DNA of 64,000 nucleotides from Canna indica. Taxonomy: Eukaryota > Streptophyta > Magnoliopsida > Zingiberales > Cannaceae. The translations under genes were made by a program, and so were the position numbers. Below the pieces are notes generated by a model. That model had not been told where the DNA came from. It made no database searches and saw nothing but the letters and a program-made list of their open reading frames with translations. The stretch spans positions 21,855,501 to 21,919,500 of the forward strand of contig CP136896.1 in NCBI GenBank assembly GCA_034359265.1, given 5' to 3'. Below, in pieces: positions 34,060 through 45,227 of the stretch; within the stretch, counting starts at the first letter, position 1; the number at the start of each line of letters is the position of its first letter.

Positions 34060-37000
34060 ATGGAGCCTTTCAGCCAGGGGAGTAGCAGCAGAAGCCTCGG
34101 CGCCTTCGGTGCTCCGGCGGCGGCGGTAGAGACGGAGAAGATGCGGATAGTAGATTGGCTTCGCGATCCGGATGAACAGGACGACAAACTGAATGATTGC
34201 TCTAGACAGAGGCGTGACCTTTGTGCTGTCGTCTCTTCTGGTGCCGCCCTTCGGAAGTTCCTACCAAAATCGATTTTCCGGTTCAAGAAGCGGCAGCCCG
34301 ACAGCTGTAGCGATCACATCTGTCACGGGCGGTCTCGGTCGGTGCCGTTCTTGAGGTGTCGGCAGAAGAGAAAGGGGAAGGAGCCGGGAGAGGTGTTGCG
34401 GGAGGACGGAACGGAGAAACTGTCTTCTTCTGATTCGAAGACGATGGAGGGAATTTCTGGAGGGGCTTCTGACAGCTCCTTGCAGTGGGCAACAGGTGCG
34501 TTTGGGGGGATCCAAGTTCCTTTGATCTCTGATTATTCTTACATAATTAGATGCAGGCTAACTGTTTGACATTTTGTGCGCGATACAAGAATGCTATGAT
34601 TCTGTATTACAACTCTCTAGGAACTCACCTTTTGTAAAACATGCCAACAAGTGAGACATAGCAAACATTTTTTTTCATCTTTTTCTGATTCTTGGTCATA
34701 TTAGTCTCTTAGAAATTTTAACCATAGATATATTTCAACTTTTATGTTATTGGTTCGCGAATTTCTTTTTTGTGCCAGCAGAGAAGTGTCACAAGAGTGG
34801 GTAATGGAGAAAAATGCTGTACAGGAGTGATTCTCCAGATAAAAATGAGAATGGTGTTTGTGGAAATTTTGTTTATCCTTATGTTTCTGAAATTCTCTCA
34901 CTCATGGAGTCTACAGCCTTCTCTCCTCAAATAGCAATGACATTTATATATAGAATCAGGCTTCAATTACTCAACCAGGGTTAACGATTCAATTGATGTT
35001 GTCGTGTGCTAATCTCTCACCCTATGATAGTGATCCAGCCATTGCGTATAAAAAGAAAAGCTTCCCATGTTTTTTCAAGTCTCTAGCAATTATACTCATA
35101 CTTCTATGTTAGAATTTTCTAATTTTTATTGAAAACTAACACTAATTTGTTCTTTGACAAATTTGATCACATATATTTATAGGGTAAGATGCTGAATATA
35201 GCTTTTAGTTTAGACATTTTTTTTTCAAATTGAACTAGCATTTCACATTATACGTCCTAAACTATTCACATTTTTTTTTTTCAAATTGAACTAGAAATTT
35301 TCAAATTCAAAGGATTATTTACATTATACGTCCTAAACTATTCACATTTTAATGAATCTATCCAAAAATCAAATTTGTAAATTTCTGTTTATCAACTATC
35401 AATTTCTTAATTAATCTATTAAATTGTTGAATTGGCATTAGGTTCCATTTTAAACTGATGATGTGGTATACATATTGTTGTAGAGACACTACCACATTAT
35501 CATACACATGACAAATAAAAATTTTGATCGAATTTTTTTTGAGTCATTAGTTAATATAAACCCTTACAATTATGTAAAAATCTTTACCAAGAAACTAGAA
35601 ATAATAAAAAAATTGCTCAAAATTTTATTTGCTACGTGTATGAAGGTGCAACAGTGTTTGTATTGTGATATGTATTCCATGTCAGCAATTTAACAATGAA
35701 CCTAATGTCAACTTAACAATTGGATAAATTTCTTAAGAGATTGATAGTTGATAATTATTATGGTTACAAAGTTGATTTTTGGATTGATTTGTTGAAGTGT
35801 GGATAGCATAGGATGTATAATGGAATTAACCCTTTTAAATAAGTATAGCGGACTCTTTGGTTTTTGTTATAGATATAACCATTAGTTAGTTGGATTGATT
35901 TGTTCAAGTGTGGATAATTTAGATGTATAATGGAAATAGCCCGTTTAAAAAAAATATAGCGAACTCTTTGGTTTTCGTCACAGATATAAACATTAGTGAG
36001 CCTTAAATTTTTGTTATGTTGCGAAAGCTAATTATGGATGAGAATAGCTCAAATTTTTGTTGAGATTCATATGGGGATACCTTAAACCATGGATATGGCC
36101 ATATAGAAATTCACATCAGTAGGATAACAAAATAATTCAATAGTGGACTGAAGCATGACGGTGTCAGTTGAAAAACTATGAAGCAAGGGCTGTATTTGCT
36201 AGAAATGTCAATTCTGGCTAAATTAGTTAGTTGCAATTTAGAGGCTATATTTAGTAATTGGCCCTAATTTCTATGTTTTACTTTAATTTTTGCTACCTGC
36301 TGTCATCATTGTTTTGTACCCTTGATTGCCTAGTATTTGAAGGTTGATGTTGATGATTGACTATTGCCTTACTGTTGTAAAGTTCACAAAAATCAAAATA
36401 GGCTCTGTGATGATCTGTCCAGCACTCATATATGGTTGACTGATTGTATGTTATGTTAAAGTACATTGTATTGTGTAGCAACTGGCAAGTTACAGTTTGT
36501 TTCTTTCTGGTTCAATATTTAATTGATTCTTAACGGTGATATATTTGTTATTTTATTACCTGTGTAATAAAAAGTAGTCCAATTCACAACTTGGTTTATT
36601 TGGTTTAGTTTTTGTAAGAAAAAATAGCTTTCTATTTAACCACCATTTTGTTTGTAGTTGTACTCATTGAATGCTAGGTAATATTGTTATAACAGGAAGG
36701 AACCCTGAAGAGACGTCTTTTAACCTTGGAATGGGAATTGCTATGGCTTTCATGTTGTCCAGGTGGGAAACTGAATTCAAAAAATTGAAAGAGCTCCAAT
36801 TTGAAATGGAAGTGTTGCTAAAAGAAATTAGAGATAAGGTTGCAACAAAAGATGTTACCTCTGGCATCATGGAATCATACAACAAATTTAGCTCTTCATC
36901 ATCAGATTGTAGTTTGGATGTCAGTAAATGCAACTCTACGTCCTTCCAAAATCATAGGACAATTTTTCAGATGGAAGAGGCCAATTCTACTGCAGAATCT

Positions 37001-37780
37001 GATAGGCATTCAGATGATCAGATAAGCATTGAGAACCAGAGTATGGATCAACTAGAAGCAGAACTAATATTCGAACTGGAACAGCTGCAGCTCAACTTGG
37101 AAAGGAAGGATTCTGCAATGCTCTCAGAACGAGAGAGATTGGAGGTATTCTTCTGCAAGATAACTTTCTTTTTGCTTGCAGGAATTTTATTTCAGAAATG
37201 GCAGTTTTTTTTGAACTTGAGAAAATATTTTGCATATGCCATGAATCGTATCTACTAGTACCACTGAGTTTTTATAAACAAATAAACCTGAATAATGTCT
37301 TTTTCTTTGCAATGGACGTTAGTTGATGATAAGTAAACATGGTTATTTATTTGAGTACATATTTAGTTGATGATTAAAAAGCATGTACAGTAACCTTATA
37401 AGCTTCCTTTTTTGTTCAATAGAATGATTGAATTTCAAATCCTTCTCAACAAAAAATGCTAACTCTTTTCCTTTCTTAATCATGTGCCCCACATCCAAAA
37501 ACATAGTTAGCCTATGAGACCACAAGTTCTTCGGAAAGCTCCAAACACCAAGAAGAATATGATAATGTTCATTGTGGTGTCTCTGCAAGTGAACTTGAGA
37601 GAAGGTTGTATGAACTAATACATACAAGACAGCAGGAGGAAATAGCAGAGTTAGAGTCTGAACTGGAATTGACAAAGAAAATGCTTGTTGACAAAGAAAC
37701 TGAAGTTTCTTGGTGGAAGGACACAGCATCACTTTCTTCACCACATCATGAAGAGATTCTTTGTGTAAGTTTTCATTAAG
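34060..37780 (+). CDS. POLAR-like protein gene, three exons recognised
   Basis: Likely host gene. Exons 34060-34495, 36696-37144 and 37507-37764 join in frame with GT-AG introns (436 + 449 + 258 bases, 381 codons). The ATG has a good context (GCCATGG). The exon 1-2 junction recreates ATGRNPEE followed by SFNLGMGIAMAFMLS, then ETEFKKLKELQFEMEVLLKEI. Exon 3 has VSASELERRLYELIHTRQ, then EEIAELESELELTKKML and SWWKDTASL. The same order of motifs marks POLAR and POLAR-like proteins, which act in polarity during asymmetric divisions of the stomatal lineage; the assignment is from memory. The C-terminal half is predicted coiled coil. Exon 1 encodes a Ser/Arg/Lys-rich N-terminus. After 37764 a strong donor GTAAGT follows; reading through gives a stop at 37780. 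A final exon may lie beyond the L1/gypsy/copia block. Confidence 0.65.
35245..35942. mobile_element. Foldback element in intron 1 of the POLAR-like gene
   Basis: Long imperfect inverted repeats: the left arm CATTATACGTCCTAAACTATTCAC, then ATCAACTATCAATTTCTTAA, is mirrored on the right by TTAAGAGATTGATAGTTGAT and later GGATGTATAATGG. Arms are about 165 bases. Both ends are duplicated in tandem: the left end recurs at 35245 and 35322, the right end at 35811 and 35931. The rest of the 2.2 kb intron shows nothing recognisable. Confidence 0.6.
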
Positions 37781-37805
37781 TTGACATATTTTTTAAACCT
37801 ATACT

Positions 37806-37965
37806 TGGGTCTTGTTTGATTGATAGCAAGTTATGTGGAACGTTCTACTTTTTGGGAAGTTCTCTTGGGAAGTATAAATTTCCCTTCTTGTTTTACTTCC
37901 CATGGAAGACCACTTCCCATGGAAATTCCACTTCCCATGAAGCACGGAAAGTGTTTGATCCACCT
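37806..37965. repeat. MITE-like fragment downstream of exon 3
   Basis: TCTTGTTTGATTGA near the left and AAGTGTTTGATCC near the right, with several CTTCCCATGGAA-type words between, resemble the ends of a small non-autonomous element. No TSD is defined. The AT-rich stretch from 37966 to 38190 has no features. Confidence 0.3.
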
Positions 37966-39369
37966 TCCTTACCTGGATGTAAAATAATAGTATCCTGGTT
38001 TTTTTAGTATTTGCAAGTAACTTTGAAAATTATCTTTGCCATATCTTTTTTTAATAACTAATATATAGTTAAAATATATAGGTATCAAGTATATTATAAT
38101 ATTATTAATTATATGTATAATATTATTTAGTATAATGTTATTAATTATAAAATTTATATTGCATTAATTTGATATGATTATAATAGTTATTAATTTTTTT
38201 GAAAGAAAAACAATTTATATTCAGTTCAGAATATATGTAGGGAATACAAGTAAAGGGGAGGGAGGGCAGAAAAATGAGAGTAGAGACAGGTGAAAGAAAG
38301 TTAAAGTGCCAACATCACAAAGGGAGGACTGCAACTTATCAATTAGTCTTATATAATTAACGACCACCACTGCCAGGGGGATGCTTCTATTACTGAGGTC
38401 TTCAAGGCATTTTTTGTTTCTTTCAAACCACAAAAACCTGTTCCAGACTAGTATCAATCGGAACTTCTGAAGTGGGGAGGGAGTAGCCTGCATACGGGTC
38501 CAATTCAGTGCAAATACATGAATACCATGGCTAGATAGGAAGAGGTGCCACCCATCAATCGCGAAGGGTGAGTGTTCATGTGTCTCCTGATCCCTATGAC
38601 AGAGAAGTCAAGTGGTATCCATCTGAATGCTGAATCGTGCTAATCTGTCCTTGGTGAGTAACCTTCTTCATACCCGAAGCCAACCGAACAAGGATATTTT
38701 TGGGGGAACCTTCGAGTGCCATAAAAAAGTAAAGTATATATCCCTAATTCCCCGGAAGGTTAGGATTGTGTACACGAAGTGAGAGAACTCACCACCCCTA
38801 ATCCATTTCCAGATTAGGAGATCCCCCGGCAGATTCTCGAATGTTGGAAAGACCAGTGCCAGTCTCATGAGACTAGCTTCCTCAACAAAGTTGGTGAATA
38901 TGAGGTTCCAACCTATGAAATTGTCATCATTGCTGAAGAGTGTTGAAGATAGTGATGTCGTCATTGTCGTGTTGTACAGCAAATTGATATGAAAGCATAT
39001 ATTTATCTGTGAATGTGGAAACCTCAATCCATTTATCCTTCCATAGCGTGATCTGAGCTCCATTACCAACTTGAAAGGAAATGCTGCTTTTGAAGATGTC
39101 TAGGAGTTTAGTGATATTCTTCCAAACTAGTTAGAGATCACGAGGACATCAATGATCAGAGCAAGATCTATGTCTAATTGTCTACCTTTTGTCCCCTTGA
39201 TAATATCTACCCACTTGACATCCTTTTGTTGGATTAACTTCCACAACCAGGAACCTAGTCTGGCCAAATTATGAGCTCTCATATCCAAGATGCCCAAACT
39301 GCCCTTATCCCTTGGACAAGTCAAGCAGTTGCATTGAGTGAGACATTTACCTCTGATGGAAGGGGTGTC

Positions 39370-39742
39370 TGATGCAAACAGCAATCCAAAATCCAACTAA
39401 GGATTAGAAAACAAAGTGATCAGCTGCTGAAACTGAAAACTTCAATTTCAATTTTATTCATGAATGAAGAACAGAACATTGGTTCAGATTCAATCGAGAA
39501 AAGGAATTGAATTCAAATCAAAACAGCGGGGCTTTAAATATAACCCGTGCGAAAGAATACATCACTTGTGGACTGTTGATCAATCCACGTGTTATTACCC
39601 GACTTAACACGAAACTACTTTAAAGAAACAATGTAAACTGAACTGATTACATTTAATAAACTGGAAACAATTACACTCAATCACAAACTCTTTAGGTAAT
39701 TACAATTGGCTTCTCGTTTGATGAACCAGCCTGCATTAACTC
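39370..39742 (-). repeat. Gypsy C 3' LTR
   Basis: Matches the copy at 49571-49936 over its length. The minus-strand polypurine run GCAGGGAGGAG precedes it. The end of the element's reading frame (stop at 39692) lies inside this LTR. Short TATA-like sequence is present (TTTAAATATAACCC near 39533 on the plus strand). Confidence 0.9.
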
Positions 39743-40060
39743 CTCCCTGCTATCAGAGAACTCCTCCCCGAGTTCTTCTTCGAGTTCTGAACAATCGACA
39801 GGGGCTGCGTCTGGAGGAATGAAAGGAAACAAATCTGAAACATTGAATATTGGGGAAATTTTCATGTCATCTGGTAAATCTATCAAATATGCATTTTCTC
39901 CTAGTACTTTGGAGACTAGAAATGGACCAATCTTCATCGGCTGGAGCTTATTATAAGTACCAGTTGGAAATCTTTCCTTTCTCAGATACATCATAACCAA
40001 ATCACCAACTTGATAAGATTTATACTTCCTGTGTGTGTCTGTCAGATTTAGCATTGGCAG
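39692..40060 (-). pseudogene. Gypsy C pol, C-terminal segment
   Basis: Minus-strand frame, running from the Copia D border, with [62 protein letters not shown] and an acidic tail to a stop at 39692. This is the conserved end of plant chromovirus integrases (GDLV...LRKERFP...GPF...NAY..DLP). The first 21 codons of the longer open frame come from the Copia D LTR and do not belong here. The upstream part of integrase is at 45228-45760. Confidence 0.85.
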
Positions 40061-43000
40061 TGATAAGAAAAGTGGAGAATGCAAATATTTGAGAGTAAAG
40101 ATGTACATCTCTCATTTTCTGTAAAAAGACTTATTACAAGCAGAGAGCTTTCCTCTCAGATCTATTTGAAGACCAAAAAGAAAGAGGAAGGAAACGAACA
40201 GTCTCCGCAGGAGACCAAAAGACGAACAGTCCCCGCAGGAGACCAAAAGACTAATTAAATGTAAAAATAAAGAAAAGATATATATAGTTCTGTAAACAAT
40301 TTAACTTTTCAACATATATGAGAATTACAAGTATACCCTTTTCTCTAACACGCCCTCCTCAAGCTGGAGATTGCAAAAGGATTTTGCAATCCCAGCTTGT
40401 TAACAATGTAGTGATGTCTTTCCCTTGGCATTGGTTTGGTGAAAATATCAGCTTCTTGAAATTGACTTGGGATGTATTCTGGTGTGATAAAACCCTGCTG
40501 ATATCTTTCTCTAACAAAGTAGCAATCTGTTTCTATATGTTTGGTGCGCTCATGGAATACAGGATTTTCAGTGATATGTATTGCACTTTGGTTATCACAC
40601 AACAATTTTATAGGCAATTGCACTTGAAGTTTGATCTCGTTCATCATCTTTGATAGCCATACTAACTCAGCAGCTGCACTGGACATTGCCCTGAGTTCAG
40701 ATTCAGCTGATGATCTACTGACAGTAGGTTATTTTTTGCATTTCCATGACACCAAAGCTCCTCCTAGTTTCATGCAATATCCAGTTATTGAACGTCTTGA
40801 CAATGAGCAGCTTGCCCAGTCAGCATCACAAAAACCAGTGAGCATTAGATCTGAACTTGATGCATAAAACAAACCCAGTCTTGGTGTTGATTTGAGATAT
40901 TTCACTACCTTTACTGCTGCCTTGTATTGATCTACAGTGGGGTTTTGTACATGTTGACTGAGGTTATGAACTGCATATGACACATCAGGTCTTGTTACTG
41001 TTATGTATTGCAATTTTCCCACAAGACTTCTGAAAGCCTTTTCATCTGGATACCTATTATTTATATTCTTCTCTGCTACGGCAGTTTCAGCACTGTGCCT
41101 TTTTGATTGAATTTTGATTGGTGTATCATGAGGTTTGCATGATTCAAGTTTCAAGTCTTTCAACATGTCTAGTATGTACTTTCTTTGCCCTATGTGTATG
41201 CCTTCAGGTGTTCTATGAAACTCCAGGCCTAGAAAATAATGCAATTCTCCTAAGTCCTTTATTTTGAATTCACAATCAAGGAATTGTTTCAGTTGCTCTA
41301 TGCCTGCTATGTCTGTTCCAGTGACTATCAAATCATCCACATATATAATGACTATTATAATCCTCTCATTTTCATGCCTCACATACATACAGGCATCACT
41401 ATTGCATTGTTGAAACCCCTGTGAAACAATGCTTGATGAGAGCTTGGCATACCACTGTCTGCCAGCTTGTTTCAATCCATAGATTGATTTTTTTAATCTA
41501 CACACTCTTCCATCATCAATTCCATATCCAGGGGTTTTTTTCATGAACACTGTTTCCTCTAGTTCTCCATGTAAATATGCATTATTTATATCAAGTTGGT
41601 ATAGTTTCCAACCCTTTGCAGCTGCTATGGCTGTCACTACTCTCACTGTTGTGAATCTGGACACAGGTGCAAATGTGTCCTGATAATCTATCCCCTCCAC
41701 TTGAGCAAAACCTTTTGCTACAAGTCTGGATTTATGTCTTTCTATGCTTCCATCAGGCCTATATTTGGTTCTGTATATCCACTTACAACCAATCAAATTT
41801 CTTCCTAGTGGAAGCTCACATAGGTCCCATGTTTCATTTTCCTCAAGTGCCTTTAATTCAGCATTCATTGATTCAATCCACACTGGATCCTGGATAGCAA
41901 TTTCATAGGTTGTAGGGTCTTGACAAGAGTTCAGTTTGGTTAGGAAAGACGCATGTTCAGGACTTATTTGATCGAGTGATGTATAGTTTGAAATTGGATA
42001 CAATTCTGATGTGCTCTTTGAAGCACATTTCCCTATCCTGGGAATTGATTCAGAGTTTATGGCATTGCACTGATAGTCATCAAACCTGGCAGGTTTTTTT
42101 ATAGCTCTTTTTTCTTTTCTTTGAGCTATAGGCAGAGAGGCAGGAGAAGAAGTAGAATCAGGTGGAGAGGTGGGAGAAGAAGAGTGTTCTGATTCTACTG
42201 GTAGAGAAGTTTCACTGATTTCCAAAGGCAATGATGTTGGATTCTGGTTGGTGTGGATAGGTGATGATGTAACTGAAGTGAACAAGAAGTCTTCAGCTTC
42301 TTCTTCATTTTGCTCAACTAGAGGTATTGGAAATATGGTTTCAGTTTTCTTTGATTTTGAATAGGGAAAAATGGACTCAATGAATACAACATCTCTAGAA
42401 ACAAAGAACTTGTGTGTCAAGATGTTATAAAGTTTGTATCCATTTTGTGCATAAGGATATCCTATGAAGATGCATTGATCAGCCCTAGGATCAAATTTTC
42501 CCCTCCCTGGTTGGTGAGTGCTTGCATAACACAAGCATCCAAAGGCTCTAAGATGGTTCAATGATGGTGGTTTGTTGTAGAGTAGCTCAAATGGTGTTTT
42601 GTTATTAAGTAGTGGACTTGGAAGCCTATTTATCAAATAGGTTGCTGTTAAAACACACTCTCCCAAAAAACTCAAAGGTATGTTTGATTGGAATTTTAAA
42701 CTCCTAGCTAATTGAAGCAAATGTCGATGCTTTCTTTCTACAACAGCATTCTGTTGTGGTGTGTAGGGGCATGAGCTTTGGTGTTCTATTCCCTTCTCAA
42801 TGAAGAATTTTTTAATTTCCATGCTGAAAAACTCTCCACCATTATCTGTCCTAAAACATTTGATAGTTTTGTTGAACTGGTTTTGCACAAGGGTAACAAA
42901 ATTTAATAACAAACTTGACACATGATCTTTTGAAGGCATCAAAAAAGTCCAACAGCTTCTAGAGTAGTCATCTACTATTGTAAGAAAATAAGAATTGCCA

Positions 43001-45227
43001 CAGTGAGTTTTGACCTTGAATGGCCCCCATACATCACAATGTAATAGTTCGAATGAAGATGAAGTTAAAATTTTACTGGAATGAAAAGGTAACCTACATT
43101 GCTTAGCCAATGGACACACATTGCAATGCAAGTTTGGACTAAGCTTTACATCAGAAATTAAATCAGCTAATAATAACATTCTAGAATGAGACATATGACC
43201 CAATCTTAAATGCCATAGTGCTGGTTTATTATTGCAAACAGAAAAAACTTTTGGAGGTGAGCTTGAAGGTTCTTCATCTATCATGTACAAGCCATTTTTC
43301 TCTTTACCAATCCCCAGTACTCTCTTGGTAGAAAGGTCCTGAACATAACAATGTTTTGGAGTGAAAGTTACTGAACAATTTAATTCTTGGGTAATTTTGC
43401 TAATAGACAAGAGATTGAAATGAAAAGTGGGCACAGATAGGACATGATTAATATGCAAATGTTCATTTATGGAGGTATTCCCTATATGTGATACTAAACT
43501 TTTGGTTCCATCAGGTAAGGCTACATGTTCAGTGGACTTAGGTTTTATGGAGTTGTAAAGCTGAGTTTTTGCACAAGCTATATGGTCGGTAGCACCACTA
43601 TCCAGTATCCAGTTATGAATGTATCTATTTGATAAAAAACAAGCTGAATTGAAGTTACCTGCACAGTTTACCATCGGATTTGTTGACTTTTCATTTGCAG
43701 TGAGTTTTCCACTGTTAAACAGACTCATCAGAGTATTCATCTGCTCTTCTGTAAATCCACCTACAGTGCTTTTACATTGAGTCTTTTCATTTGATTCTAA
43801 ATTGCTAGAATCTGATACACTTTCTGCCTTTTGAGCCTGATATGCTACTTTTTGTTTTGATCCAGATTCCCATGTTCTTGGTTTCCATTTTGAGAACTTT
43901 TGATTTGGAGTAAAACTCTGCTGATTTGAAGGATACCCATGTAGTTTGTAACATACATCTCGGGTATGTCCTATTTTTCCACAGAACTCACATTCCTTTC
44001 TTCCTTGAGTGCTCTTGTATTTTGCTCCATTGTATGAACTATTTGATGAACTTTTTAGGGCTACTGATTCTATGTTTCCAATCATTGCATTTGCCATTCC
44101 TCTCTGTTTTTCTTCTTGTTCTAACATTGGATATGCTTGCTCAATAGTTGGGAGAGGCCTCATGAGTAGAATTTGCCCCCTTATTCCCACATAATTCTCA
44201 TTTAAACCCATGAGAAATTGTCTTAGCCTTCGCTTCTCATGCTTTTTGACTCCTACCAGACAACAACAATCATCTTCCATTTCTGCTAAGTCTTGTTCAT
44301 CCCACAATGCTTTTAATTGTGTGTAATAAGATGCTATGGACATAGTTGATTGACGTGTACTGTAGATTTCAGCTTCAAGTTCAAAAATCCGAGGCTCGTT
44401 GCTTCTGCCGAACCTAGCTTCAAGATCACTCCACATCTTCTCAGCTGTTTTGGAGTACATCACGCTCTTGCTCAACTCTGGACTCAATGACTGGGTTATC
44501 CAAGACCTAACCAAATCATTGCATCTTCTCCACTGACCAAACATTGGAGATTCACTTCCAGGATTTTTAATACTTCCGTCGACGAAGCCAAGCTTATTCT
44601 TCGCCGACAATGCCATCAGCATGGATTCCTTCCATGGTAAGTAATTTGCACTTCCAATCAATAGAGTTGATACGAGATGTGTACCTGGATTTTCACTGTT
44701 ATGCACGATCATTGGATCATCGATCGTTGTTGGTACCATGCTCATATCACTAGTGATCTTCTCCATCCTTTGATTGCCAACTTGCTCTTTGGCCGCTACC
44801 GATATCAGATCTGATATCCAAAATGTCGATTGAAGTTATTTGCCCTAATTTGAGCTCTTGAGGTTGATGGAGAGGCGATCTGGTGATTTGGATCTCATGC
44901 TCGAGAGGGGAGAAAAAAAACTACTGCTCTGATACCATGATAAGAAAAGTGGAGAATGCAAATATTTGAGAGTAAAGATGTACATCTCTCATTTTCTGTA
45001 AAAAGACTTATTACAAGCAGAGAGCTTTCCTCTCAGATCTATTTGAAGACCAAAAAGAAAGAGGAAGGAAACGAACAGTCTCCGTAGGAGACCAAAAGAC
45101 GAACAGTCCCCGCAGGAGACCAAAAGACTAATTAAATGTAAAAATAAAGAAAAGATATATATAGTTCTGTAAACAATTTAACTTTTCAACATATATGAGA
45201 ATTACAAGTATACCCTTTTCTCTAACA
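40061..45227 (-). mobile_element. Copia D, young and nearly intact copia element
   Basis: A 5167-bp element with perfect TSD GGCAG (40056-40060 and 45228-45232). LTRs are 290 bp each (40061-40350 and 44938-45227), bounded TG and CA, and differ by eye at a single base (a C in the left copy, T in the right, within TCCGCAGG). The primer-binding site TGGTATCAGAGC lies immediately inside the 5' LTR (44926-44937), and the polypurine stretch TTGAGGAGGG immediately inside the 3' LTR. It carries one long gag-pol frame on the minus strand. It is the most recent datable insertion in the window and lies inside Gypsy C. Confidence 0.97.
40345..44766 (-). pseudogene. Copia D gag-pol, single frame with one nonsense codon
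   Basis: From the ATG at 44766 an open frame of 1345 codons encodes a gag domain (YLPWKESMLMAL near 43; helical core to about 235), a knuckle CEFCGKIGHTRDVC (259-272), a protease DSGA (389-392) and the pre-integrase HLRLGH (519-524). Integrase follows with catalytic D578, D641 and E677 (35 residues between the last two), then RT with YVDD (1142-1145) and the RNase H start (GFCDADW near 1312). A TAA at 40729-40731, where relatives have Gln, ends it. The same frame then continues for 127 codons with the rest of RNase H (KLLCDNQSAIHI, HIETDCYFVRE) to 40345. No other break is seen. The stop removes the RNase H C-terminal half. Confidence 0.93.

Noticed and set aside
34008..34515. Minus-strand frames of 69-92 codons opposite POLAR-like exon 1
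   Set aside because: Shadows in GC-rich coding sequence; the plus-strand exon joins in phase to conserved exons.
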